From assembly GCA_016711485.1 (NCBI GenBank), contig JADJSX010000006.1, positions 730,001 through 794,000 of the forward strand: a DNA stretch of 64,000 bases, read 5' to 3'. This DNA comes from Leptospiraceae bacterium (GTDB lineage Bacteria > Spirochaetota > Leptospiria > Leptospirales > Leptospiraceae). The notes under the pieces were generated by a model. That model saw only the letters and a list, made by a program, of their open reading frames with translations, was not told the origin of the DNA and did no database searches. A program made the position numbers and the translations under genes. This document shows, one piece after another, positions 1-8,675 of the stretch; positions within the stretch are counted from its first letter, which is position 1, and every line of letters starts with the position of its first letter.

Positions 1-1082
1 AAGGGCCTAAGGCTTTTGAAGAAGTTTCCAAACTTTCTCCCGTTGTTGTAGTTAAAGCGCAAATCCACGCCGGCGGGCGAGGAAAAGGTGGCGGTGTAAA
101 AGTCACTAAAACCAAAGATGATGCGTTAAACGCAATAGACAAGATCTTAGGTATGCAACTTATTACCCACCAAACTGGACCGGAAGGTAAAAAAGTTCTA
201 AAAGTTTATTTAGAACAAGGCATTGATATTGATAAAGAATTTTATATCAGCCTACTTTTAGATCGCTCCGCTAAGAAAACAATTGTTATGGCTTCTCGTG
301 AAGGTGGAATGGATATAGAGGAAGTTGCAGAGAAACATCCTGAAAAAATTACCAAAATAGCAATAGATACTGGCGTGGGACTACAACCAAACCAAGCGCG
401 GGAAATCGCGTTTAGCCTCGGACTGTCTGGAGATGCAATTAAATCCGCTGTCCCATTTTTTATGGCTTTGTATGATGCCTATATGAAAGAGGATTGTTCT
501 CTACTAGAGATTAACCCCCTAATTCTAACCAAACAAAATCAAATCATCGCTGGTGATTGCAAAATGACTTTCGATGACAATGCTGGTTTCCGTCATGCGG
601 ATAACGTAGCTTTCCATGATAAAACAGAAGAGGATCCTTTAGAATTACAAGCAGCTGAGTTTAATCTCAATTATGTGAAACTAGATGGAAACATTGGTTG
701 TATGGTGAATGGCGCAGGTCTTGCGATGGCAACAATGGACATTATCAAACTTGCTGGTGCTGAACCTGCTAACTTCCTAGATGTGGGCGGTGGAGCAAAT
801 GTTGTAACCGTAACAAATGGTTTTAAAATTATATTAGGAGATCCTAATGTAAAAGCAATCTTTGTAAATATCTTTGGTGGAATTGTAAGATGTGATAGAG
901 TTGCTCTAGGTATCGTCGAAGCAGCAAAAGCGGTTAATATTAAAGTGCCTCTCATGGTTCGTTTAAAAGGAACCAACGCAGAGGAAGGCAAAAAAATTCT
1001 AGCAGACAGTGGTCTTACTATTGTTGTTGCGGACGAATTATTAGACGCAGCAGAAAAAATCCCAAAGTTATTGGGTAAATAA
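1..1082 (+). CDS. sucC: Succinyl-CoA synthetase (ADP-forming) beta subunit, 5' end cut by the window
   Basis: Beta subunit of succinyl-CoA synthetase, which with SucD makes succinate and ATP (or GTP) from succinyl-CoA in the TCA cycle. The frame is open from base 3 with no start, and about 359 residues are visible against roughly 390 in the family, so some 30 N-terminal residues lie outside. The N-terminal part is the ATP-grasp fold (AGGRGKGGGV near base 70). The C-terminal part has the ligase signature with NGAGLAMATMD, FLDVGGGA and FVNIFGGIVRCD, which line the CoA/phosphate site. The ATG at 153 is internal and not the start, because homologous sequence continues upstream of it. sucD follows 17 bases later, so the pair is co-transcribed. 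Identification is very secure. Confidence 0.97.
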   Translation, partial: GPKAFEEVSKLSPVVVVKAQIHAGGRGKGGGVKVTKTKDDALNAIDKILGMQLITHQTGPEGKKVLKVYLEQGIDIDKEFYISLLLDRSAKKTIVMASREGGMDIEEVAEKHPEKITKIAIDTGVGLQPNQAREIAFSLGLSGDAIKSAVPFFMALYDAYMKEDCSLLEINPLILTKQNQIIAGDCKMTFDDNAGFRHADNVAFHDKTEEDPLELQAAEFNLNYVKLDGNIGCMVNGAGLAMATMDIIKLAGAEPANFLDVGGGANVVTVTNGFKIILGDPNVKAIFVNIFGGIVRCDRVALGIVEAAKAVNIKVPLMVRLKGTNAEEGKKILADSGLTIVVADELLDAAEKIPKLLGK

Positions 1083-1099
1083 TTAGAAGGAAATATACA

Positions 1100-1987
1100 A
1101 TGTCAGTTTTAATAGATAAAAATACTAAAATCGTAGTACAAGGGATCACAGGCAAAGAAGGATCTTTTCATACTACTCAAATGATTGAATACAACACTCC
1201 GTTTGGCTCTAAAGTAGTAGCCGGTGTTACACCCGGAAAAGGTGGAACTAAAAGTGAACACGGAGTGGCCGTTTTTAATACTTTAAAAGATGCAATGAAT
1301 AATGAAGGTGCTAACGTTAGTGTAATCTTTGTTCCTCCTGCTTTTGCGGCTGACGCAATTTTAGAAGGTATTTTTGCTGAAATTCCTCTCATTATTTGTA
1401 TTACAGAGGGAATTCCAGTTCACGATATGACTCGCGTTTACAGCGTTTTAAAAGGATCAAAAACACGTCTTGTGGGACCAAACTGCCCAGGAGTAATTAG
1501 CCCTGGTAAATGCAAAATCGGTATTATGCCAGGTTTCATTCACAAAGAGGGGCGTATAGGCGTTGTTTCCAAATCAGGAACGTTAACCTATGAAGCAGTC
1601 GGCCAATTAACAAATAATGGTTTAGGTCAGTCTACTTGTATTGGAATCGGGGGAGACCCGATTATTGGAATGAGTCATATTGAAGCACTTGCTCTCCTAA
1701 ATGCAGATCCAGACACGGATGGAATAATAATGATAGGAGAAATTGGAGGAACAGCTGAAGAAGAAGCTGCTGCCTATGTAAAGGCTAACATTAAAAAGCC
1801 GGTCGTAGGATTTATTGCAGGTCAAACTGCACCTCCAGGAAAACGTATGGGTCATGCAGGAGCTATCATTAGTGGTGGCATGGGAACCGCTCAATCCAAA
1901 ATGGCAGCTATGAAAGATGCAGGAATTCACGTGTGTGTATCACCTGCTGACATGGGAGCAACCATGAAAAAAGTTTTAGGAAAATAG
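1100..1987 (+). CDS. sucD: Succinyl-CoA synthetase alpha subunit
   Basis: Alpha subunit of succinyl-CoA synthetase. It binds CoA in an N-terminal Rossmann domain (VVQGITGKEGSFHT near residue 12) and carries the phosphohistidine at His252 in GHAGAIISGG. GPNCPGVISPG and SKSGTLTYE are the usual CoA-ligase signatures. Its 295 residues match the family length. The ATG follows an AGAAGGAA ribosome site 8-14 bases upstream, and the gene lies directly behind sucC as in most bacteria. Nothing is unusual in it. No clear rho-independent terminator follows, only a GA/CT-rich hairpin about 50 bases downstream. Confidence 0.98.
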   Translation: MSVLIDKNTKIVVQGITGKEGSFHTTQMIEYNTPFGSKVVAGVTPGKGGTKSEHGVAVFNTLKDAMNNEGANVSVIFVPPAFAADAILEGIFAEIPLIICITEGIPVHDMTRVYSVLKGSKTRLVGPNCPGVISPGKCKIGIMPGFIHKEGRIGVVSKSGTLTYEAVGQLTNNGLGQSTCIGIGGDPIIGMSHIEALALLNADPDTDGIIMIGEIGGTAEEEAAAYVKANIKKPVVGFIAGQTAPPGKRMGHAGAIISGGMGTAQSKMAAMKDAGIHVCVSPADMGATMKKVLGK

Positions 1988-2032
1988 ACACCTCTCGCCG
2001 AATTTTTTTATACTTGTAAAATACAAAGAAGT

Positions 2033-2054
2033 CTCCTCTCTCTATGGAGAGGGG
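2033..2054. other. Hairpin between sucD and the TolC-like gene
   Basis: CCTCTC at 2035-2040 pairs with GAGAGG at 2047-2052 around a six-base loop, and the stem extends one or two pairs further with a G-T wobble. No T run follows, so it is a weak candidate for a factor-independent terminator; it could also be a processing or stability stem at the end of sucCD. Confidence 0.35.
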
Positions 2055-2116
2055 ATTACATCGCTTAGATTCTGCAAGGAGTAAAAAATTGGGGTGAGGT
2101 GAGGTAGAGGAGAATT

Positions 2117-3721
2117 ATGTATTTTAAAATTTTATTTTTGAACACAGTCTTTTTTTTAGCTGTAACTACTCTTATTTCAGAAACAACAATCTCTGAAGAA
2201 ACAAAAAAATTAGCTGAGGAAAATGCAAAACCAGTTACAGGTGAAGAAAAACCTAAAAAAGTTTTAAAATTAACTATGAAGGAAACAGTCCAAAGGTCTG
2301 TTGAGTTCAATCCAAATATACGAAATGCAAAATACGAATTAGTAAAGTATGATTCTGGATTTTTAAAATCAGAATCAAAGTATTCATGGAGATTAGTTGG
2401 GGGAGCAGAAATTACAGAAGGCAGACTACCTTACAACCAAGCAAATATTTTTTCCGGAACAAAAACCCAAACTAACAAATACAATTTAGGTGTTGAAAAG
2501 GTATTTAACACAGGTACTTATTTTAAAATTGATGCTAGTACGCAACGTTTTGATAGCAACGCTTTTGAAAATTCTTTCACTTCTCCAAGTGGTTTTAGTG
2601 CTTTAGGACTTCCTCCTTTATACACTGGCGCAATTACAGCAACACTCTCCCAAGATTTATTAAAAAATACGTTTGGTTTACAAGATAGGAATAATCAAAC
2701 AATACTAAAAAACCAATCCGAAATTACAAAAGAAGAACTTTCGTTAAAATTATCCAATACTATAGTTGGAGCTCTTGTGGATTATTGGACTTATTCAGTT
2801 TCTGATTCATCAACTGCTACTTTTGAACAATTATTAAAGAATACAAAAAACATACGCGATTTAACTAAACAAAAAACAGGACTAGGTTTAGCAGAAGGAT
2901 TTGAAATTAACCAATGGAATGCTCTTTATACACAAACAGAAAATCAATTAGAAAAAGCAAAACTTGAGAGAGATGAAAACAAGCGCAAACTAATACGTAA
3001 CCTTAACTTGACTTCAGATTCTGAAATCGGAAGTATTACAGATATGGAAACGGAATTACCGCCTAATCTTGATTATGATAAAGACTTAGAGTATGCATTT
3101 CAAAACAGAGGTGACTGGAGAAGTATGAAACTCAAAAGAGAAATTGCAGAGCTCTCAATGAAAAATGCAAAAGATAATGCATTACCTTCCCTAAAAGTAA
3201 GCGGCTCTTACAGTTACCAAGGGCAAACTCTAATTTCACCGCAAGATAATTTCACTAACGGAACAAACGGTATTCCTTCTTTTAAATACCATAACTTGAA
3301 TGCAAATGCAAAATTATCATATCCGATAGGCGATACAGGTGTAAAAGCTGAATTAAGAGATTCCGCAATTTTAGAAAGACAAATAAACATTCTAGAAGAT
3401 GACTTAAAAAAAGAAATAGCAGATGAACTTAGAGCCAGAGTAGATGCAGTAATCATAGGACATAAAATTCTCCAAAATGCAACCAAAACTCGAAAAGAAT
3501 CAGAGAATTATTATAACGGTTTATTGAATAGTTTTCGTCAAGGTCGCTTTACGGCAGTCGCTGTTAAAAATGCGTTAGATACTTTAGTTCAAAATCAATT
3601 ACAAGAAGTTCAGGCAAAAGTTAATTTTAATATAAATATTTTGAGATACGAATTGACAAAAAATTCTCTTCTTAAGAAATTTGATATAGATGTAGAGAAA
3701 CTTGTTCCAAGTGAGTTTTAA
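2117..3721 (+). CDS. TolC-like outer membrane efflux protein
   Basis: A 534-residue outer-membrane efflux protein of the TolC/OEP family, forming the outer channel of type I secretion or RND/MFS efflux systems. A signal peptide covers about residues 1-21 (hydrophobic FKILFLNTVFFLAVTTLIS). The body is rich in long amphipathic helices, in two OEP halves (about 55-300 and 310-525), and begins with the family-like LTMKETVQRSVEFNPNIRNA. The ATG sits 6-8 bases after AGAGGAG. No inner-membrane pump or adaptor gene is beside it, so the substrate cannot be guessed. The next gene, a SpoIIE-type phosphatase, starts 13 bases after the stop and is probably co-transcribed. Confidence 0.9.
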   Translation: MYFKILFLNTVFFLAVTTLISETTISEETKKLAEENAKPVTGEEKPKKVLKLTMKETVQRSVEFNPNIRNAKYELVKYDSGFLKSESKYSWRLVGGAEITEGRLPYNQANIFSGTKTQTNKYNLGVEKVFNTGTYFKIDASTQRFDSNAFENSFTSPSGFSALGLPPLYTGAITATLSQDLLKNTFGLQDRNNQTILKNQSEITKEELSLKLSNTIVGALVDYWTYSVSDSSTATFEQLLKNTKNIRDLTKQKTGLGLAEGFEINQWNALYTQTENQLEKAKLERDENKRKLIRNLNLTSDSEIGSITDMETELPPNLDYDKDLEYAFQNRGDWRSMKLKREIAELSMKNAKDNALPSLKVSGSYSYQGQTLISPQDNFTNGTNGIPSFKYHNLNANAKLSYPIGDTGVKAELRDSAILERQINILEDDLKKEIADELRARVDAVIIGHKILQNATKTRKESENYYNGLLNSFRQGRFTAVAVKNALDTLVQNQLQEVQAKVNFNINILRYELTKNSLLKKFDIDVEKLVPSEF

Positions 3722-3734
3722 TGCTCAAAAATAA

Positions 3735-5144
3735 ATGGAAATATCAAATTCTGACCTAAAGGATATTAAATCTGCAAGGCCTACAAATATTTCTCGAATA
3801 GCAAGCTCGATAATATTTATTATTTTATATTCACTCTATGACTATAATTTTGTACTGTATTTAGCAATTATTCAATTCGTATTATCAATTATTTGGTTAT
3901 GGGTAATTGAAAAAAAATTTAGCCTCTACAAAAGAAAACCGAATCTCTGGTATATTCCAGCTTCCATTGATGTGTTCTTTGCGACATCTTCTGTTTATAT
4001 TACAGGAATTTCCTATTCTCCTGTTCTTTTAGCCTATATTTTAATTACTTGTATGTCCTCCACAGATTTAATTAAAGCAAGAGGGTTATTTACAACCATT
4101 TCTTCTTGTGTTGGATTTTTATTCATATTATTGTTAGTTAGTTTTGAAATAATTCCTTTCGTAAATATTTTAAGTGAAAACAATTCAAGTATGAGTTTAT
4201 TCTCTATTATCCTATCTTCCTTTTTACTTATATTGTCTTGTTTTACAGCCAATAGTGTAATATATCAAATATACTGGGAACTAAATAAAAAAAATAATGA
4301 ACTAAATTTCTCTTTAAATAAAATACTTATACTAAAACAACAGCAAGATGCTGATTATGCGTTAACCGCTAGATTAATGGAACCATTTGGCTCAAATACC
4401 GTCAATAGTCCCTCCGTAAATATTGAATTCTTTTTGAAACAGAAAAAGTCATTTACTTTCAAAAATCATGATTTAGAAATTGGCGGAGATCTCTTAATTT
4501 CAGATGAACTTTATTTTAATAATAAGAAATTTATTTTTTTTCTAAATGCTGACGCTATGGGTAAGTCGATGCAAGGAGCATGTGGAGCGTTAGTTCTCGG
4601 GGTTCTCATCAAATCAATGGTATTAAATTCGAAAAATCAAATTCATATAGATAATCAAAGTGCAAAACTTTGGTTATTGAATGTAACGGCGGAGATACAT
4701 CGAATCTTTGAGTCCTTTGAAGGATCAATGTTGGCATCTTTCATAATTGGACTATTGGAAGAAAAAACAGGCCAAGTATTTTATATAAATGCTGAACATC
4801 CTGAACCTATATTATATAGAGATGAAACAGTTTCTTTTATAGAATCAAAATATAAATACACAAAAATAGGAACCCTTGAACTACAGCAAAACTTTGATAA
4901 TATTGAATTCCTGCAATTAGAAATTAATGATGTACTTTTTATTGGTTCAGATGGAAAAGATGATATTTTACTAAATGAAAATTTAAAAAAAATAATAAAT
5001 GAAGATGAATATTTCTTTTCTAGGATTGTTCGTAAATCAAAAGGAGATATAAATTTAATAGTTAAGGAAATAATATCATTAGGTGACCTAATTGATGATT
5101 TGAGCATCCTAAAAATTTCCTTTAGACCTACATATAAACTTTAA
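3735..5144 (+). CDS. Membrane-anchored SpoIIE/PP2C-type serine phosphatase
   Basis: A 469-residue protein with about six hydrophobic segments in residues 15-175, a short linker, then a PPM/SpoIIE-type phosphatase domain (about 240-465). The metal-binding Asp motifs are visible: IGGDLL, NADAMGKSMQG and IGSDGKDD. Such enzymes usually dephosphorylate anti-sigma-factor antagonists in partner-switching pathways; that role here is family knowledge, and no SpoIIAA/AB-like genes lie beside it. It is clearly related to the phosphatase at 50857-52710: both carry a QD-DY...EP linker and a KQKK-F-F motif before the first Asp. It lies 13 bases behind the TolC-like gene. Confidence 0.85.
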   Translation: MEISNSDLKDIKSARPTNISRIASSIIFIILYSLYDYNFVLYLAIIQFVLSIIWLWVIEKKFSLYKRKPNLWYIPASIDVFFATSSVYITGISYSPVLLAYILITCMSSTDLIKARGLFTTISSCVGFLFILLLVSFEIIPFVNILSENNSSMSLFSIILSSFLLILSCFTANSVIYQIYWELNKKNNELNFSLNKILILKQQQDADYALTARLMEPFGSNTVNSPSVNIEFFLKQKKSFTFKNHDLEIGGDLLISDELYFNNKKFIFFLNADAMGKSMQGACGALVLGVLIKSMVLNSKNQIHIDNQSAKLWLLNVTAEIHRIFESFEGSMLASFIIGLLEEKTGQVFYINAEHPEPILYRDETVSFIESKYKYTKIGTLELQQNFDNIEFLQLEINDVLFIGSDGKDDILLNENLKKIINEDEYFFSRIVRKSKGDINLIVKEIISLGDLIDDLSILKISFRPTYKL

Positions 5145-5338
5145 CTACTACACGTAATTTCGAATTTAAAATTCCGCTAATAATAAACTATTTAAGACTG
5201 TCCAAAAATCAAATTCGAGGTTCATAGAGCATGGCTTTTATGAATTGATAAATATAATCTAAGACATGCTCCAAGAATTTGACAAATTACTTGGATTATT
5301 ACTTGCCAAAGATTTTTTCTTTTAAATAGAATATTTTT

Positions 5339-6748
5339 ATGAAAAATAAAATCTTTTTGATTCTAATAATGTTACATGTCTTCCAGTGCTCTAAAACAAA
5401 CCTCCAAAAGATCAACCAATGGTTAGAGAAAGATGAATTTGAAAGAATATTAGAATTTGCGAATATAAATCAATCTAAACTTTCTGATGAAGAACTTTAT
5501 TTAAGTTCGCAAGCAGTTTCCAAGTTACAAAATTTTTTACGCAAAAATCGAATGGAAAAAAAATATTCAGATTCAAAATATTTTACTAATTTGGGAAAAA
5601 AAATAGGAGTAAAAATAAATTGGATTCAAACAGAATCTGGAAAACAAATTTTATTAGAAGACAAATATTTAAATCTAATAAAAGAATCCAACTATTATAA
5701 AAATAAAGCAGTTTTAGATAAATATATATTTTGCGCAAAAACAAATGAAATATACGAAAATAGTTTTCTGTTAACAGATATTTTAGATATGGATCCGAGA
5801 CTTCATATATCTGAATTTAAAATAATTTGGATCGAATCTCTTAAATTAGCTTTACCATCTAATTTAGGAGAATCTGGGCGAGAAAAATTTTATCAAATTT
5901 TACACTATCTTGCTTCTAAAGAAGAAACAGATTTAAAAAATATTTTCTATCAGACAGAAGGGACAAATATAAATCTACGTTCAGGTCCTGGTACTGAAAA
6001 TGCGAATGTCGGAAAATTAAATCAAGAAACTGTAATTCAAGTAGATACAGACTATAACACAACAACGATCGGAGGAAAAACAGGTAAATGGATTCAGATA
6101 TATGTCTGGAATACAGATACAGTAGGATGGATTTTTTCACCCTTTCTAAAAGAGGTTAAATTAGATTATTCCATTGGAAAATTGTATGAAAAAACACTGG
6201 TAGAACAAACCAATTTCACCAAAATCGATTTCAGTGAATGGAACCCAGATGAAATTCCGAACGGATTTTACGGAAATTATACAAAAACTAAGAAAGTAAT
6301 TTTAGACGGTAATATTGGATTTACACTTTATCCTCTAGAATTAGAACGAGGAATTTGTACAAAAATCAAAAAAAAATCAAAAAAATTTGATGTATCATTT
6401 CAAAATGAAAACACTAATGATAGGATAATGCTTTTTTACCTCAAATTGATTTCTAATTCCAATTCGAAAACTATTTCTAAAGTCGAGATCTGGAAAAATC
6501 AAATATTCTTGAATTCCAAACCCACAGGAGTAAATCTTGAAGAAAATAAAACACAAAATATTACATTCAATTTCGGGAGTACAGATGAATCTCAAATTCT
6601 TTTTTCTATAGTTTCCAATTTATCTTCTAACGAAATTTTTCAAAACGAAACAATTAGTATAAAAGATATAGATGGCTGGGAATTATGTATTCCACAGGGA
6701 AAATCATCTTCTTCTAGACTTCATCTATTTAGTTTTAGTATTTATTAA
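5339..6748 (+). CDS. Putative lipoprotein with a bacterial SH3 domain
   Basis: A 469-residue predicted lipoprotein. The N-terminus MKNKIFLILIMLHVFQC has a charged start, a hydrophobic core and a spirochaete-type lipobox ending at Cys17, so it should be exported and lipidated. Residues about 204-272 form an SH3b domain (NINLRSGPGTENANVGKL ... GKWIQIYVW ... GWIFSPFL), a fold used for peptidoglycan or ligand binding. The rest matches no family I recognise and is Lys/Asn/Ile rich. No strong ribosome site precedes the ATG, which is the first in-frame one. The stop codon TAA (6746-6748) forms the first three bases of a dispersed repeat. Confidence 0.8.
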   Translation: MKNKIFLILIMLHVFQCSKTNLQKINQWLEKDEFERILEFANINQSKLSDEELYLSSQAVSKLQNFLRKNRMEKKYSDSKYFTNLGKKIGVKINWIQTESGKQILLEDKYLNLIKESNYYKNKAVLDKYIFCAKTNEIYENSFLLTDILDMDPRLHISEFKIIWIESLKLALPSNLGESGREKFYQILHYLASKEETDLKNIFYQTEGTNINLRSGPGTENANVGKLNQETVIQVDTDYNTTTIGGKTGKWIQIYVWNTDTVGWIFSPFLKEVKLDYSIGKLYEKTLVEQTNFTKIDFSEWNPDEIPNGFYGNYTKTKKVILDGNIGFTLYPLELERGICTKIKKKSKKFDVSFQNENTNDRIMLFYLKLISNSNSKTISKVEIWKNQIFLNSKPTGVNLEENKTQNITFNFGSTDESQILFSIVSNLSSNEIFQNETISIKDIDGWELCIPQGKSSSSRLHLFSFSIY

Positions 6749-6925
6749 CTGACGTTACGCAAAATAGGCAAATTACGAAAATGAAATATAGTTTAAAAAT
6801 ATTAGAAAATGCTAATGAATTAATGAATAAGCTAGGTTTGGGCGGCAGCCCAAGCGATTGCTGAGAGATCGTCGAAGTGTCGCCTGCCCCTATCTCTTAA
6901 CTCACCTTGCATAAAGTGAGTTAAG
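6746..6925. repeat. Degenerate/composite copy of a dispersed TIR element
   Basis: Bases 6746-6824 align without gaps to the reverse complement of 19238-19316, with 60 of 79 positions identical by hand count, starting at the terminal sequence TAACTGACGTTA. A GC-richer insert (6825-6895) follows, with a TTGGGC/GCCCAA hairpin at 6838-6853. The region ends in a perfect inverted repeat, CTTAACTCAC (6896-6905) and GTGAGTTAAG (6916-6925), built from the same terminal sequence. It fills most of the gap between the SH3 lipoprotein and ispH. The end hairpin may also stop transcription. Confidence 0.6.
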
Positions 6926-7026
6926 AACTGATTTTATGTAAAAGAATGGAAGGTGTAGCTAATTAATAATTTTCTGTTTGCCTTTGCATACAGAAGTAAA
7001 AAAATATCAATGAAAGGTAAAAGAAC

Positions 7027-7965
7027 TTGAAAAAAATATTTTTATCAAACCCTCGGGGTTTTTGTGCTGGCGTTAAATATGCAATATCCTTCGTAGAAAA
7101 TGTACATTCATTGTATCAAAACGAACAAATTTATGTAAGAAAAGAAATCGTCCACAATCGAAGAGTTGTGACTGATATGGAAAAAAAAGGAATTAAATTT
7201 ATCAATGAACTAAATGAAGCCCCTGAAAATTCTATCGTAATTTTTAGTGCACATGGTGTTTCTCCTTCCGTAGTTCAAACGGCAAAAGATAAAAATATGA
7301 GAATAGGCGATGCAACCTGTCCTTTAGTTACTAGAGTTCATAGGAAAGCAAAGAAATTAAAGGAAACACATCAAATAATCTATATCGGACACGAAGGTCA
7401 TGATGAAGCAATTGGTACAATGGGCGAAGCAGATATGTATCTCGTCGAATCTGAAGAAGATGTATTAAAATTAAAAGATAGAATTAATCCCGATAAACCG
7501 CTAACTTATCTAATGCAAACAACTTTGTCTGTTAGCGATACGAGAAAAGTTATCGATAAAATCGCAGAAGTTTTCCCAAATGTTGAACACCCTGATAAAG
7601 ACGACATCTGTTATGCGACAACAGAGAGACAGGAAGCAGTTGAATCTATGATGGATGCGATAGACGCTATGTTAGTTATTGGAGCTTCAAATAGTTCCAA
7701 TTCTATGAGACTAGTGCAATTAGCTCAAAAGAAAAAACCAAAATCATTTAGAGTAAGTTCAGCTACAGAAATTTCGAAAGAAGAATTTGATAAATTAGGA
7801 ATAGAAACACTTGGAATTACGGCCGGAGCATCTTCCCCGCAAATTTTAATTGATGAAATCATCGGTAAATTAAAAGAATTTTATCCAAATGTAGCTGTAG
7901 AAAATTTTCCCGGATCAAGAGAAGACTCTATGAACTTTAAATTACCGAAAGAATTATTAAAGTAA
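7027..7965 (+). CDS. ispH: 4-hydroxy-3-methylbut-2-enyl diphosphate reductase
   Basis: IspH (LytB), the last enzyme of the MEP isoprenoid pathway, reduces HMBPP to IPP and DMAPP with a [4Fe-4S] cluster. The three cluster cysteines are Cys13 (RGFCAGV), Cys98 (DATCPLV) and Cys195 (DDICYATTERQ). The substrate motifs GHEGHDEAIGTMGE and SSNSMRL are present. Length (312) fits the family. The start is TTG: the only nearby upstream ATG (7011) runs into a stop after six codons, and AAAGGTAAAAG precedes the TTG. It is convergent with the next gene, with only two bases between stops. Confidence 0.96.
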   Translation: MKKIFLSNPRGFCAGVKYAISFVENVHSLYQNEQIYVRKEIVHNRRVVTDMEKKGIKFINELNEAPENSIVIFSAHGVSPSVVQTAKDKNMRIGDATCPLVTRVHRKAKKLKETHQIIYIGHEGHDEAIGTMGEADMYLVESEEDVLKLKDRINPDKPLTYLMQTTLSVSDTRKVIDKIAEVFPNVEHPDKDDICYATTERQEAVESMMDAIDAMLVIGASNSSNSMRLVQLAQKKKPKSFRVSSATEISKEEFDKLGIETLGITAGASSPQILIDEIIGKLKEFYPNVAVENFPGSREDSMNFKLPKELLK

Positions 7966-7967
7966 TT

Positions 7968-8426
7968 TTATTCTTTTGATTTTGTTTTAATTTTCTGTTT
8001 TAACTTATTAATTTTAGTTCTTAGGTTGGAAATTTTTTTCTCGTACTTGTCAATTTTTTGTTCGAGAATATTTACTTTTTTATTTATATCTTGTTTATCA
8101 TCGACCATTTCATCCAAGGACGATATTTCTTCATCATCATCTAATTTGTTAGATTCTGATTTCTTTTGTAATTTTGCTTGTTTCTTTTTTTCATTTAAGA
8201 ATTTTTGAAGTTCAGCTGAGTTAGAAGAAAATATTACTTTATGAACAGTACTCTTTGGAATTACTTTAGTCGCACCTTCAGAATTTATAGTAACTGATTC
8301 AGAATCATGGCCTAATACCTTTCCCTGAATAATCTGTCCATTTCGTAAAAGTATCGTTTCAGAAAATAGAGAAGATTGAAAAAAGAATAAAAACATAAAA
8401 GATATATAAACTAATTTTGAAATCAT
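7968..8426 (-). CDS. Small exported coiled-coil protein of unknown function
   Basis: A 152-residue protein with a signal peptide (about 1-22, ending SSLFSE). A short beta-rich module follows (ETILLRNGQIIQGKVLGHDS ... VTINSEGATKVIPKSTVHKV, residues 23-65), then a Lys/Glu-rich helix predicted to form a coiled coil (about 75-152). The RNGQ-I-GKV module recurs in spirochaete and other exported proteins, but its function is not known to me. It is the only gene of its transcript, ending two bases from ispH on the opposite strand, and a 22-base perfect palindrome lies about 43-64 bases upstream of its ATG. Confidence 0.65.
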   Translation of the reverse strand: MISKLVYISFMFLFFFQSSLFSETILLRNGQIIQGKVLGHDSESVTINSEGATKVIPKSTVHKVIFSSNSAELQKFLNEKKKQAKLQKKSESNKLDDDEEISSLDEMVDDKQDINKKVNILEQKIDKYEKKISNLRTKINKLKQKIKTKSKE

Positions 8427-8468
8427 AATAACAGTCCGTAGCTAAATTTAGATAAATTTTTCACTTTT

Positions 8469-8490
8469 AATATTAGAAATTTCTAATATT
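8469..8490. promoter_or_regulatory. Perfect 22-base palindrome upstream of the 152-residue gene
   Basis: AATATTAGAAATTTCTAATATT reads the same on both strands across 22 bases. It lies between the end of purK (8676) and the start of the minus-strand coiled-coil gene (8426), where a dimeric regulator could bind or where purK transcription could end. No T run follows the palindrome on the minus strand, and it is purely A/T rich apart from two G/C pairs, so chance formation is possible. Confidence 0.3.
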
Positions 8491-8675
8491 GCCTTCTACT
8501 ACTTTCGACATAATCTAGTTTTAATTAAAGCATTATTACTCTATCTCCAAAACTATATCCATACTTAGACAAGATTATAGCATTTCGATAACCAATAAAA
8601 ATAACTCTATACTAGAATTTGTATATAATGTCTTTCTATTTTGAAATCCTAATTTTTCAATCCAATAAATCAATT

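Noticed and set aside
153..155. ATG at 153 as the sucC start
   Set aside because: Upstream codons from base 3 encode conserved SucC sequence (AGGRGKGGG), so the start lies before the window.
671..991. Antisense frame inside sucC
   Set aside because: Shadow of the real gene on the other strand; no ribosome site, no domain.
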